DNA from: an uncultured Clostridia bacterium
Lineage (GTDB): Bacteria; Bacillota; Clostridia; Christensenellales; UBA3700
DNA: 64,000 nt
Reading direction: 5' to 3'
Assembly (NCBI GenBank): GCA_937880755.1
Contig: CALGRX010000020.1
Coordinates: forward strand, 170,673 to 234,672
The notes beneath the pieces were generated by a model. It was not told where the DNA came from and made no database searches. It saw nothing but the letters and a program-made list of their open reading frames with translations. Made by a program: the position numbers and the translations under genes. Within the stretch, counting starts at the first letter, position 1, and every line of letters starts with the position of its first letter. This document shows positions 16,212 through 25,100 of this stretch, piece after piece.

Positions 16212-17089
16212 AGTATCCTACCCAATAAGTTATTTTCGGACAAGTCCGTCCTATCTCCGTCAGTGCCAAATGCCAAAACCTTGGCTGTCTTGGTAACGGC
16301 ATATCCGATAATACCGCCGATAGCTACGTCGGACAAGAAGTATTTGCCCGAAAAGAGCGAGCCGATGATGACCAAAACCACGAAAAAGTTGATGGCAACT
16401 TGCATCCAACCCACCTTGTTGGCAAGTCTTGGGTGTATATTGGTCAAAGTCATCAAAGTCCATGTAGTAAAGGCGAGTGCCGTCTTGTTGTCGGGCATTG
16501 CCCAACCGCCCTCGACGTTGACAATCTTGTACCATGGACTAAAAGTAGCACCTTGTTCAACCACGTCGATATAAGAGGCTCTCTTCCATACAAACTTCAT
16601 TCCGTAAGAAATGCCCGCTACTACGCCGACAATTATGCAAGCGGTGATAGCCCACTTCTTGTACCTTTCGTACTCTTGTCTTCTGTGCTTGGACAAATCG
16701 TTGAGAAACAGTAAATAAACGAAGACCCCGCATACCGCCGATACCGAAACGTAGTACACCCTCTTGTCAAAAATGAGTTGAAAAAGGTCAATAACGGCGA
16801 AAGTCGCCGAAATTATACCCAAGACAAAATACGCAATGATATATAGCCTCTTGAGTACGATATTACATTCTTTGTTGTAGGCGCACTTGAGCAGTATTCC
16901 GCAAGCCGCCATCATTATCAAAAACGCGGGAACTTTGGCAATAGAATCAATTAGGACGCTAAAGGTATTGCCGGGTAGACAAATAGCCTCGGCAATAGCC
17001 AAATCTTTGAATGAACCTATGGTGAGCATCGTGAGCAAAATAAACGCTGTTGCCACGCTCCAAATCGCTTGTCTTATTGCTTCTTTCAT
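16208..17089 (-). CDS. Membrane protein, PAP2-like without catalytic residues
   Basis: 293 residues with about six membrane segments, the same layout as the next gene upstream. Where the true PAP2 paralogue has FPSGHSSS this one has WAMPDNKTALAF (around residue 200), and where that has SRIVNCAHFLSD this has SGKYFLSDVAIG (around residue 247). The catalytic histidines are therefore gone while the flanking residues are kept. It overlaps both neighbours by 4 bases. I infer a duplicated, catalytically dead PAP2 protein that may bind a lipid phosphate or pair with the active enzyme. The assignment rests on alignment with the neighbour rather than on any family-wide motif. Confidence 0.7.
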   Translation of the reverse strand: MKEAIRQAIWSVATAFILLTMLTIGSFKDLAIAEAICLPGNTFSVLIDSIAKVPAFLIMMAACGILLKCAYNKECNIVLKRLYIIAYFVLGIISATFAVIDLFQLIFDKRVYYVSVSAVCGVFVYLLFLNDLSKHRRQEYERYKKWAITACIIVGVVAGISYGMKFVWKRASYIDVVEQGATFSPWYKIVNVEGGWAMPDNKTALAFTTWTLMTLTNIHPRLANKVGWMQVAINFFVVLVIIGSLFSGKYFLSDVAIGGIIGYAVTKTAKVLAFGTDGDRTDLSENNLLGRIL

Positions 17090-18027
17090 TTAACTTCCTC
17101 TTGAGATAGAGCCCTATCGCTGATTGCGTAAGTGTACTTGTCCTTAGCAAAAAATACCTTTTTGAGCACGAAAAATATAGCGTAAGTGATATATACGCCC
17201 GCTACCGTGTCGGACAAGAAATGCGCGCAGTTGACTATCCTGGAATACATAGTCAAGCCTATGAGAATTATGCTGACGGCGTACACCGTAGGTTTGACCC
17301 ACTTGCGACTCTTGAGCGAAGGTAAAATATCACACAATACCCACAACAAGCACAGATGCGTAATACTTGACGAGTGCCCCGACGGAAAGGACGTATATTT
17401 GTAAGACGGGTCGAGTTTTTCTCTACCTATCATAACTTGCCACCAGTTGCTAAAGCCGTCGAAGTTACCCTCTTTGAGCATATCGCGGTATCTCATACGA
17501 CACCACAAAAACTTCATAACACGCATAACCACCAAAGCCACTATGACAAAAACTAAGGAAAATACCGCCCACTTGAGCAGTCTATGCATAGTATCTCTTG
17601 GCAAAAAGTAGCCTATACCTAAGGTAAAAGCACCGTAGAAAAACGCCTTGAAAATCGCCCACAATACATTGTGCTCTTGCTCTGTAGGTACGACGGCAAG
17701 CTCCGTCATCTTCTGGGCGTTAAGCCCAAACATAAGCCAACCTAGCCAAATAACCACCGCGCCTGCAATCATAATTCCGATTTTTGCTTTTTTGTTATCT
17801 AAAACATCGTAATTGTAGAATATTATCACGCCGGCTATAGGCACGGCAAAATATGCGGGATACTCGGTAATCACGGCAAATAGTTGTCCGAAAAAGGAGC
17901 GTTGGTCGCCCACGGCTTGAGAAATTTTGAGGTCGTAAAACGACGCTATAATCATAAGCGCGACGCCTACAACCAATGCTATAGAGTGACCGATTATTGA
18001 AATCTTATTGCTCTTAGTCAGTTCCAT
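17086..18027 (-). CDS. PAP2-family membrane phosphatase
   Basis: 313 residues, six predicted membrane segments. PAP2 phosphatase motifs are seen: the second as YTSFPSGHSSSITHL (around residue 215) and the third as YSRIVNCAHFLSDTVAG (around residue 264), the latter with the nucleophilic His and following Asp. A candidate first motif, KFLWCRMRYRDM, precedes them. Enzymes of this type remove phosphate from lipid phosphates such as phosphatidate, undecaprenyl or phosphatidylglycerol phosphate. It is the first gene of a four-gene operon running to 13030. The ATG has no ribosome site; a strong promoter ends 7 bases in front of it. Substrate not determinable. Confidence 0.9.
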   Translation of the reverse strand: MELTKSNKISIIGHSIALVVGVALMIIASFYDLKISQAVGDQRSFFGQLFAVITEYPAYFAVPIAGVIIFYNYDVLDNKKAKIGIMIAGAVVIWLGWLMFGLNAQKMTELAVVPTEQEHNVLWAIFKAFFYGAFTLGIGYFLPRDTMHRLLKWAVFSLVFVIVALVVMRVMKFLWCRMRYRDMLKEGNFDGFSNWWQVMIGREKLDPSYKYTSFPSGHSSSITHLCLLWVLCDILPSLKSRKWVKPTVYAVSIILIGLTMYSRIVNCAHFLSDTVAGVYITYAIFFVLKKVFFAKDKYTYAISDRALSQEEVK

Positions 18028-18063
18028 ATTATATATTATAATATATTATCGATATTGTTTCAA
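18028..18063 (-). promoter_or_regulatory. Leaderless promoter of PAP2 operon
   Basis: On the minus strand TTGAAA (18063-18058), 17-base spacer, TATAAT (18040-18035), 7 bases, ATG at 18027. There is no Shine-Dalgarno in the gap. Confidence 0.75.
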
Positions 18064-18192
18064 GTACTTTTTTTGATTTTTGAAGGGGCGCGACTAGTTG
18101 CGTCTTGCTCGCAAAATAAAATATCATAGCCAAGCTATTATAATCTTTGACGATCTAAAGCGACTTTACCCAAATCAGTCAAGCAATTAAGT

Positions 18193-18220
18193 AAAAAAAT
18201 CCCCGACTTGTCGTCGGGGA
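18193..18220 (-). terminator. Terminator of the 18242-19204 lipoprotein gene
   Basis: TCCCCGAC / GTCGGGGA with a five-base loop, then a run of seven T on the minus strand. Confidence 0.9.
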
Positions 18221-18241
18221 ATTAGCTAAGTCGTTAGAAAC

Positions 18242-19204
18242 TTATTTTGCCCAAGCAGCGCAATAAGTATCCTTTTCTGCCATGGTGTAACCAGCTTCGG
18301 CAGGGTTGTAAGAATATTGTTGTCTGGATTTGAGCTCGATTGCGCTATCAATAATACCTGCAATCTTAACTTGGTATTGCTCGGTGATGTAAAGGTCTGC
18401 AAGATAGCCGTTGTCCCATACTACTACGTCGAACTTGAGCGCGAGGAAAGTAAGTCCTTCGGATCCTACCGATTGATTGAGCATATATTCCATAACTGCC
18501 TTGTAGTTTTTAGTAACTTTGTCAAGATCGAATATAATAGAGAACTTGTATTGATCCTTTCCTTCTACCTTTTCTACATTAGTGATTTGAGCGATAGCGC
18601 CGTCTACGTCGGTATCGTACATCCAAATCTTGGTTGGGTCGTTGACTTTTTCAGTTACGAGAGCGTTAACCGTAGCAAAAGATTCGGCAGCCTTAAACTT
18701 TTTGGACCAACCTTCAAGTCCCTTGCCCGTGCTATCTTTGCCGTCTTTATACTTAATGTCGCTCGCACTTCTAATGTAAGCCTTGCCGTTAGAGTCAACG
18801 TAGGTCTCCTCGTATACTTGCGCGAACAAGCTGTAAGATCTATTGTCTACGAAATACTTGCTACCTGCGGTGTTAGCCTTACCTTGTCTAACCTTGTTAC
18901 CTACTACTAGTTGGTTGACTTTGAGACCCCTAATAGAGGTCTCTACGTTGCCCTTGAGATACGTAGACACGTAATCTGCGCCGTAGAAGTTGGCTATTGC
19001 AGCATAGAACATCTCGGTTGCAGTGCTATTCTCCGTAATAGCCGTAACGGGTGCTGCGGTAGGCTTGGCTGTACCCATGGTCATTTCTTCCGGGGTGAAC
19101 GGCGTAATCTTAACTTCATCGAACTTGTCGTCACATCCCATAAACATAGTACCCATAATTACGGCAATGATAATGATTGCTAAAATTGAAACGTACTTTT
19201 TCAT
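18242..19204 (-). CDS. Putative lipoprotein of unknown function
   Basis: 320 residues. The N-terminus is a lipoprotein signal: MKKYVSIL, a hydrophobic core, lipobox FMGC with the acylated Cys near residue 24. A Thr/Pro/Ala-rich linker (residues 33-60) is followed by a soluble domain rich in beta-type residues. The protein should be anchored on the outer face of the membrane. The C-terminal half (KFSIIFDLDKVTKNYKAVMEY) vaguely recalls LppX/LprG- or LolA-like lipid-binding folds, but I cannot confirm it. GGAG precedes the start; a strong terminator follows, so it is monocistronic. Not recognised as a named family. Confidence 0.75.
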   Translation of the reverse strand: MKKYVSILAIIIIAVIMGTMFMGCDDKFDEVKITPFTPEEMTMGTAKPTAAPVTAITENSTATEMFYAAIANFYGADYVSTYLKGNVETSIRGLKVNQLVVGNKVRQGKANTAGSKYFVDNRSYSLFAQVYEETYVDSNGKAYIRSASDIKYKDGKDSTGKGLEGWSKKFKAAESFATVNALVTEKVNDPTKIWMYDTDVDGAIAQITNVEKVEGKDQYKFSIIFDLDKVTKNYKAVMEYMLNQSVGSEGLTFLALKFDVVVWDNGYLADLYITEQYQVKIAGIIDSAIELKSRQQYSYNPAEAGYTMAEKDTYCAAWAK

Positions 19205-19317
19205 ATTTTCTCCTTTTTAGACGTTTGTCATAAGTTAATAATAATATACTCCAAAGTAAAAATCAAGTATAATTGCACCAAAAAAAATCAAATACTTCTA
19301 GCCGGAGATTAGTCCTA

Positions 19318-19980
19318 CTATTCCTTACGCTCCGAGTTTGAGGTGTCTTCGTCGTTGGATTGCGACTTGGAACGGCGCATCGACACGACGAGCTTGACGA
19401 TATAAGCGACGAGCGCAACGAGTACGATTGCCATAAGTCCGTATATGATATAATCAATGTAGTTACTGAGAAAATATGACAAAAGCGTGATGATTGAAGA
19501 AGCTACTATATTGCCTAAAATCACCATTAGCATAGACTTGACAAAGCCAAGCCCCATAAAGGACGCCACGGCACTGCCCGTCCAAACTCCCGTCATAGGA
19601 ATTGGCACGGCAACGAAAGCAAAGACTCCCAAGAGTTTCTTACGCTCGATAATCTTGGGGTCAAAAGCCTTGTCGGCTTTGTCTTGCACCGCGCTGACCT
19701 TGCTCTGAAAAACACCTTCGACAGCGTGAGCCAAAAACCTAAAAGCCTTGGTATTTTTCATCCACTTAAGTATAGGTTGCAAAATAAGCAAAAGTATAGG
19801 CGCAACGAGCGACGAACCCAAAAAGGCGCAAGCAAATGCTTGAAAGATATTCATATCCATCGCTACGGCTACGGGTATAGCTCCCCTAACTTCGATAAGC
19901 GGTATCATAGATATGATGATTATCGTAAGATAGTCGCTCGGTAGCACGTTGCGAAAAAACTCAATAATAGAATCTATCAA
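19318..19980 (-). CDS. Small multidrug export protein-like membrane protein
   Basis: 220 residues with five or six membrane helices. The signatures MIPLIEVRGAIPVAVAM, FVAVPIPMTGVWTGSAVASFMG and the helix starting LGNIVASSIITL are those of the Sm_multidrug_ex family (COG2426). The biochemical role of the family is poorly known despite its name. It begins with TTG at 19980, with GGAG seven bases upstream, and a consensus promoter (TTGACT-17-TATAAT, 20032-20004). A charged Ser/Lys/Glu C-terminus faces the cytoplasm. It is divergent from the ttcA-like gene and the two -35 boxes are only 7 bases apart. Confidence 0.85.
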   Translation of the reverse strand: MIDSIIEFFRNVLPSDYLTIIIISMIPLIEVRGAIPVAVAMDMNIFQAFACAFLGSSLVAPILLLILQPILKWMKNTKAFRFLAHAVEGVFQSKVSAVQDKADKAFDPKIIERKKLLGVFAFVAVPIPMTGVWTGSAVASFMGLGFVKSMLMVILGNIVASSIITLLSYFLSNYIDYIIYGLMAIVLVALVAYIVKLVVSMRRSKSQSNDEDTSNSERKE

Positions 19981-20003
19981 AATACTTCTCCTATATCAAT
20001 CTT

Positions 20004-20032
20004 ATTATATATATTATTCAGCTTTTAGTCAA
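20004..20032 (-). promoter_or_regulatory. Sigma-A promoter of the export-protein gene
   Basis: On the minus strand TTGACT (20032-20027), 17 bases, TATAAT (20009-20004), followed by a 23-base leader with GGAG. Confidence 0.8.
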
Positions 20033-20039
20033 CAAACAT

Positions 20040-20074
20040 TTGCTTTTGGAAGACAAAACTTATATAATCAACTT
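20040..20074 (+). promoter_or_regulatory. Leaderless promoter of ttcA-like gene
   Basis: TTGCTT (20040-20045), 17 bases, TATAAT (20063-20068), 6 bases, ATG at 20075. No Shine-Dalgarno. Confidence 0.75.
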
Positions 20075-20815
20075 ATGCAAAAACTATTGAGCCTAGCAAG
20101 AAAAGCCATAAGCGACTACAAAATGATTGAGGATGGCGACAAAATTGCCGTTGGACTTTCGGGCGGTAAAGACAGTATTACTCTACTTGCCGTGCTTGCC
20201 GCATACAAAAAATTCGCACCCGAAAAGTTTGACCTCATAGCTATCAATATAGATATGGGCTTCGAAGATATCGACAAAAATCAAGTGCAGGCAACCAAGG
20301 ACTTCTGCGAGAGCGTAGGCGTTCCGCTAATAATAGAAAAGACCGATATTGCCGCAATTATCTTTGACGAAAGAAAAGAAAAAAGCCCTTGTTCTCTATG
20401 CTCCAAGATGCGTAGAGGCGCTCTCAACAACGTCGCTATCGACCACGGTTGCAACAAGCTCGCGCTAGGTCACCACGCCGACGACGTGATTGAAACCATG
20501 ATGCTCTCTCTATTGTACGAAGGCAGATTTTCGACCTTTATGCCTATAAGCTACATGGACAAAAGCAAAATAACACTCATAAGACCGCTAGTCTATATCG
20601 AAGAAAAGCAAATCAACTGGACGGCAAAAAGACTAGGCTTGCCTGTGATTTTTAACCCTTGTCCTAGGGACAAACATACCAAAAGAGAGGACGTCAAGCA
20701 ACTAATTCGCAACCTTGACGAACAATTCGTAGACTCCAAAAAGCATATTATGTCGGCTATCTTTAACCCCGAAAGAAATAGCCTTTGGGACAAAGCCAAG
20801 CCTAATGGCGACTAG
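20075..20815 (+). CDS. tRNA 2-thiocytidine biosynthesis protein TtcA-like ATPase
   Basis: 246 residues. It has the PP-loop AVGLSGGKDSITLLAV for adenylation of the target nucleotide, the cysteine pair PCSLCSKMRRGAL, the segment LALGHHADDVIETMM, and a third conserved Cys in NPCPRDKHTKRE. This is the TtcA/TilS-type tRNA-sulfurtransferase layout; TtcA thiolates C32 of tRNA using an Fe-S cluster held by these cysteines. A relative with another target base is possible. The start at 20075 is chosen because the promoter -10 ends 6 bases upstream; the frame stays open to 19949 but runs through the promoter and the divergent gene. It is convergent with spoIIID and overlaps its stop. Confidence 0.88.
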   Translation: MQKLLSLARKAISDYKMIEDGDKIAVGLSGGKDSITLLAVLAAYKKFAPEKFDLIAINIDMGFEDIDKNQVQATKDFCESVGVPLIIEKTDIAAIIFDERKEKSPCSLCSKMRRGALNNVAIDHGCNKLALGHHADDVIETMMLSLLYEGRFSTFMPISYMDKSKITLIRPLVYIEEKQINWTAKRLGLPVIFNPCPRDKHTKREDVKQLIRNLDEQFVDSKKHIMSAIFNPERNSLWDKAKPNGD

Positions 20816-21057
20816 GTTTTGTTCTTTTGATAGAGCTTCTTCGTACTCTCTCCTCCCCGCAGATGTCTCACCGACATATTAAAGTCCAACACACTCTTAA
20901 CCCTACGATATAGCCCTGCGTCTATATAGACTAGTTTTTTGGTCATATCGTTGTGCACGGTGCTCTTGCTAATGCCGAATATCTTAGACGCACCTCTAAC
21001 CGTGCACCCCGTCATTGCTATGTATCTGGCAACGTTTAGAATTTTATCTTTTTCCAT
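20812..21057 (-). CDS. spoIIID: Sporulation transcriptional regulator SpoIIID
   Basis: 81 residues, the usual length. KILNVARYIAMTGCTVRGAS, then FGISKSTVHNDMTKKL (helix-turn-helix) and the C-terminal SVRHLRGGESTKKLY are characteristic of SpoIIID. In Bacillus and Clostridium it acts in the mother cell under sigma-E, activating sigK and repressing part of the early regulon. It is a strong indicator that this organism sporulates. An AAGGTGA ribosome site lies four bases before the ATG. It overlaps the stop of the convergent ttcA-like gene. Confidence 0.97.
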   Translation of the reverse strand: MEKDKILNVARYIAMTGCTVRGASKIFGISKSTVHNDMTKKLVYIDAGLYRRVKSVLDFNMSVRHLRGGESTKKLYQKNKT

Positions 21058-21108
21058 TTTTCACCTTATTTAAGCCTATTCTTAACGTGATGAAAATATG
21101 AAAAATAT

Positions 21109-21140
21109 ATCGTCGTATGATTGTATAACCATACGACGAT
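21109..21140 (-). terminator. Hairpin downstream of the TSUP pair
   Basis: Perfect 11-base-pair inverted repeat ATCGTCGTATG / CATACGACGAT with a 10-base loop. On the minus strand it is followed by ATATTTTT, consistent with an intrinsic terminator before spoIIID. Confidence 0.7.
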
Positions 21141-21195
21141 TTGAATAAATATACATTCGCATATCTGCATATCGGCATATTGCAATATGTGAGTT

Positions 21196-21585
21196 TTATC
21201 TTATTTTTCGTCTTGCGTTGATTATTTGAATTATAATTTTGACAAGCATCGCTACGCCAAGCAAAGTCAAAAATATACCGAAGCCTTTGGAAAGAAATTC
21301 CCCCTTAATTCTCGGAGCAACGAAGGCGCCGACACATGCCGTTATCAATGCAGGCACACTAACACATAACATTGCTTTGAAATCTATACGTTTATTTTTG
21401 GCGTGTATTATTACCGCCGCTATTGCCATTGGTAAAAACGATATGAGGTTAGTCAATTGCGCCTCTACTTGCTCCACACCCAAAAAAATCGTCAAAATCG
21501 GTATCAACAACGTACCGCCACCCATGCCCATTCCACCGATTATGCCGCCGATAAGCCCTGCGATTATATACCATAAATATTGCAT
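21196..21585 (-). CDS. Half-size TSUP (TauE/SafE) transporter subunit
   Basis: 129 residues, four membrane helices. The opening GLIGGIIGGMGMGGGTLLIPIL is the glycine-rich TSUP signature of sulfite, organosulfonate or anion exporters. A full TSUP protein has two such repeats (about 250 residues). Here the next gene upstream encodes a second, different half of exactly the same length, so the two probably assemble as a heterodimer. The ribosome site (GAGG) is unusually far from the ATG, 13 bases. Substrate unknown. Confidence 0.85.
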   Translation of the reverse strand: MQYLWYIIAGLIGGIIGGMGMGGGTLLIPILTIFLGVEQVEAQLTNLISFLPMAIAAVIIHAKNKRIDFKAMLCVSVPALITACVGAFVAPRIKGEFLSKGFGIFLTLLGVAMLVKIIIQIINARRKIR

Positions 21586-21625
21586 AATTATAAAATTACC
21601 TCGTTGTTATTATTACGCCTTTGCG

Positions 21626-22015
21626 TTATGCGAGCGCCATTTTTACCCCGCCCACTATCATCAAAATATAGAATATGGGTTGTAACCACTTTGCCGGTAT
21701 CTTCTTCATCAAGAGCGCTCCGACTATTCCGCCGACAACCACACCTGCCGTTACGACCAATCCGCTCTTCCATTGCCAACCGCCTTGAGTCAAATAGAAT
21801 ATTACGCTGACGAGGCATAGCGGAAATATCGTCGCAATTGCCGTCGCGTGCGCTTTGACGGGCTCAAGTCCGTATAATCCCGTTAGGATAGGCACTACTA
21901 TCATTCCGCCGCCACCGCCGAATACTCCCGTTGCAAACCCTGCAAATAGGCTTGCCATTACTATCAATATCCTTTTGCCGATACTTATTCGTCCACTCTC
22001 CCACAAATTTCCCAT
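21626..22015 (-). CDS. Half-size TSUP (TauE/SafE) transporter subunit
   Basis: 129 residues, four helices, with the signature GFATGVFGGGGGMIVVPIL and the following HATAIATIFPLCLVS, as in the other TSUP repeat. It is first of the two-gene unit, 40 bases before its partner. The charged N-terminus (MGNLWESGRISIGKR) precedes the first helix. Ribosome binding is weak (AAGG close to the ATG). The split arrangement is common in Clostridia, so it is not a broken gene. Confidence 0.85.
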   Translation of the reverse strand: MGNLWESGRISIGKRILIVMASLFAGFATGVFGGGGGMIVVPILTGLYGLEPVKAHATAIATIFPLCLVSVIFYLTQGGWQWKSGLVVTAGVVVGGIVGALLMKKIPAKWLQPIFYILMIVGGVKMALA

Positions 22016-22120
22016 AGCCTTATTGTGTGCCTAACTTGATTTTTTATAAATCATCATTATCATAGCTTGACCACATTGTAAAAAAACATTAAACGGAAAG
22101 AGAAATTTTGGGTAAATCTA

Positions 22121-22149
22121 TTGCAATATAATTGAGTTTGCTTTATAAT
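22121..22149 (+). promoter_or_regulatory. Promoter of the large surface lipoprotein
   Basis: TTGCAA (22121-22126), 17 bases, TATAAT (22144-22149), with an AT-rich leader of about 45 bases before the AAGGTGG ribosome site. Confidence 0.75.
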
Positions 22150-22198
22150 AATTAAGATTATAATAATTATATTCAATAACATATCATAAGGTGGTACA

Positions 22199-25100
22199 AT
22201 GAACACAAAAAAACGTTTTCTTCTAACACTGCTGATTGCGATTATGTGCATAGCTATGCTTGCTACCGCAATCGCTTGTGATAAGGACACAGACGACAAC
22301 ACTGACGACACCGATACCAGCGAACAACTGTTCACCAACGGTGACTTTACGCTGACAACGGGTGACACCTATCCTGCTACTCCCGGCTCTTGGACGTCTT
22401 CCACGGGCGCTTCTAACGCACAGGCAGGCTCCGACAACGTCATTGCAGGCGTCATCGACACTAGCAGTTCTTCTTTTAAGAGCAACAAAAAGACCTACGG
22501 TTCGATAGAGAACCCCGGCAAGACGGGCGAAGACGATAAGATTTTGATGATTTATAACAAAATCAAAAATTCTTATAAGTACACCTCCGCCAACGTTACT
22601 CTTAACAAAAATTCTTATTACGAGTTGACCTTTAGCGTCAAGACTTTGTTGACCGACCCTAGCGAAACTTCGGGCGCATACGTATACCTTACGGGTGACG
22701 CTTACGCAGAGTTCAAGGCCATCGACACCAACGGCGAATGGAAAAACTATAAGATAGTTATCGAAACCTCCAACATGAGCACTAACAGCATTTCGCTCCT
22801 TCTCTCGGCAGGTTCGACTACCGACGCCAACACTCAAGGTCACGTATTCTTCGATAGCGTCGTACTCAAAAACTTGACCGACGTTGAAGAGGGCGAAACG
22901 GCGTTTACCGCTAGCGATTTTGCTAGCCTTGCCACCAACGAATATACCGCTAAGTATAGCGCGATAGGTGGTGATAAAGAGTTCGATTACGCTTCTATCA
23001 GCTCTACCTCTACCTTCAAAACCCCTTCTAAATACACGGGCAACGTTGGTAAAGGCTCAGGCGATAGCGCTCCGTCATCCTCTTCTTATCTTGAAAAAGG
23101 TATCGTCGACGTAACGGCTACTTCTTCGGTAACCGTGGGCGACGCTCAATACACCCTTACTACGGCAGAAGGCTCTCAAGGCAACAATATACTTGTCATC
23201 AACAACAAAAAAGCAACGGCTTACGGCTATCGTTCTTCGGTGGCTACTCGCTTCTTTGCAGGCAAATATTATGCCGTTAGCGTCAACGTTCGCACCAATA
23301 TCCTCGACGGCAACGGCGCAACGCTAAAGCTCACCAACGGTACCGATACCGACGAAAGAAATATCGTCATCAACAATATCAATACCGCGGGCGATTGGCA
23401 AACCGTTACGTTCTTCATCCAAGCCAACGACAAGCGTAACAACGACTTGTATCTGGAATTGTGGCTAGGTCAAGGCGGTGCAAACGATACGGCAACACAC
23501 GTTAGAGGTATCGCAAGCTTTGACAAAGTAACCATCAAAGAAGTTGACCAAGAGGCTTATAATAGTGGCGTCAATAGGTTCTCTTTGCTCTCCACTCACG
23601 TTGCAGAAAATATTGATATCAACAATTTCGTCAACACCACCTACGACGAAACTATTGCTACCGATAGAAGCCAAATGAGCGTAGAAGGCGGAGTGTTGAC
23701 TCTCAACAACGTCTTGCCTACCGCTATTACCACGTCCAACTTTACCAAGACAGCTGACGACAAACTCGACAAGAGCAAAGGTTACACCATATACCCTAAC
23801 AACTACTATCTCATGTCGGTAATGTTTAAGACTGACGTGGCAGATAAAACTAAGGGACTAACTATCAGCCTCGTTTCGTACAACGAAGACGGCACCAAGT
23901 ATAGCGACTCTTACTCTTCTCTTGCATCCTTGTCGGCACTCAACACCCTCAATCTCGACGACTACAAGATAGAAGGCGACTATACCGAAGCAAGCTTCTA
24001 TATCAAAGGAAGCGAATACGAAAGCAATATCGTAGGCTTGCAATTTACACTGGGAAGCGGTGCGGGCACTCAATCGGCTTCACACGTAGTGGGCAAGGCT
24101 ATGATTAAGGATATCACCGTAGAAAACATCACGCCTTCCGAATACAACGCAGTAACTACTTCTACCGTTACCAAGACGGCAAGCTTTAGCGAATCGAGCG
24201 ACTCTAACGGCGTTTCTTCCAACGGCGAGTTTAAGATTATCGACGCCGCCGCTACCAGAGAGCTCTACGTCGACGACGTATTTACCGCACAAGGCAAACT
24301 CTATAAGCATCTCGGCGTGCCTAAGAATTGGACTATCACCAAAAAGACTGCCATCACCGACGGCAACAGCAGAGCCGGCGTACTCGACGTTGAGTCCACC
24401 GACCTTATGACCGAGATGGGTCTTGACCCCGTAGGCTTCTTCAACGGCTATAACAGCGAAGACAACCCTACCGTGCTCGCTATCAACTCTATCGACTCGA
24501 CGGCTATCGGATATTCTTCCAACAGTATCACGCTCAACTCTAACTCGTATTATATGTTTAGCGTATGGGCAAAGGCTGACGGAAGTCCTCTAAGCATCGA
24601 ATTGGCTACTAAGACGGCAAGCGGTGACGAAAACAACAAATACTACAATATCAACCCTAGCGACGACAAGTGGCACCAATACTTTATCTACGTAGAGACC
24701 GGCATCAGCTCGGTATCGGTAAAACTTACCCTCTACTCGGGTAACCCACAAGTTAGCAGCAACACTCAAAACGGTTGGGTATTCTTCGATAGCGCTAAGT
24801 ATATTTCGATAGACGAAAACACCTACAAGCAAGGTTGCTCGCTCGAAAATAGCACTAACGTCAACGTCTTGGCTCAGTCTTGGCTCGTCGACAGCTTTGA
24901 CTCTACTTCGACTTCCGACGCTTTGACTTCTCCTGAGAACTGGTCGGGCAAATTGTTGGATTCTAACGCAAAATCAGATAGCGACTATCTCGCGGCAGGC
25001 GTGTTTGACCAAACTTGCGGTGATTGGTCCAATATCGACATCGACCCCGATACCGATACCACCGTGGCAAATGCTATATTTGACAACGAAAAGAATATCG

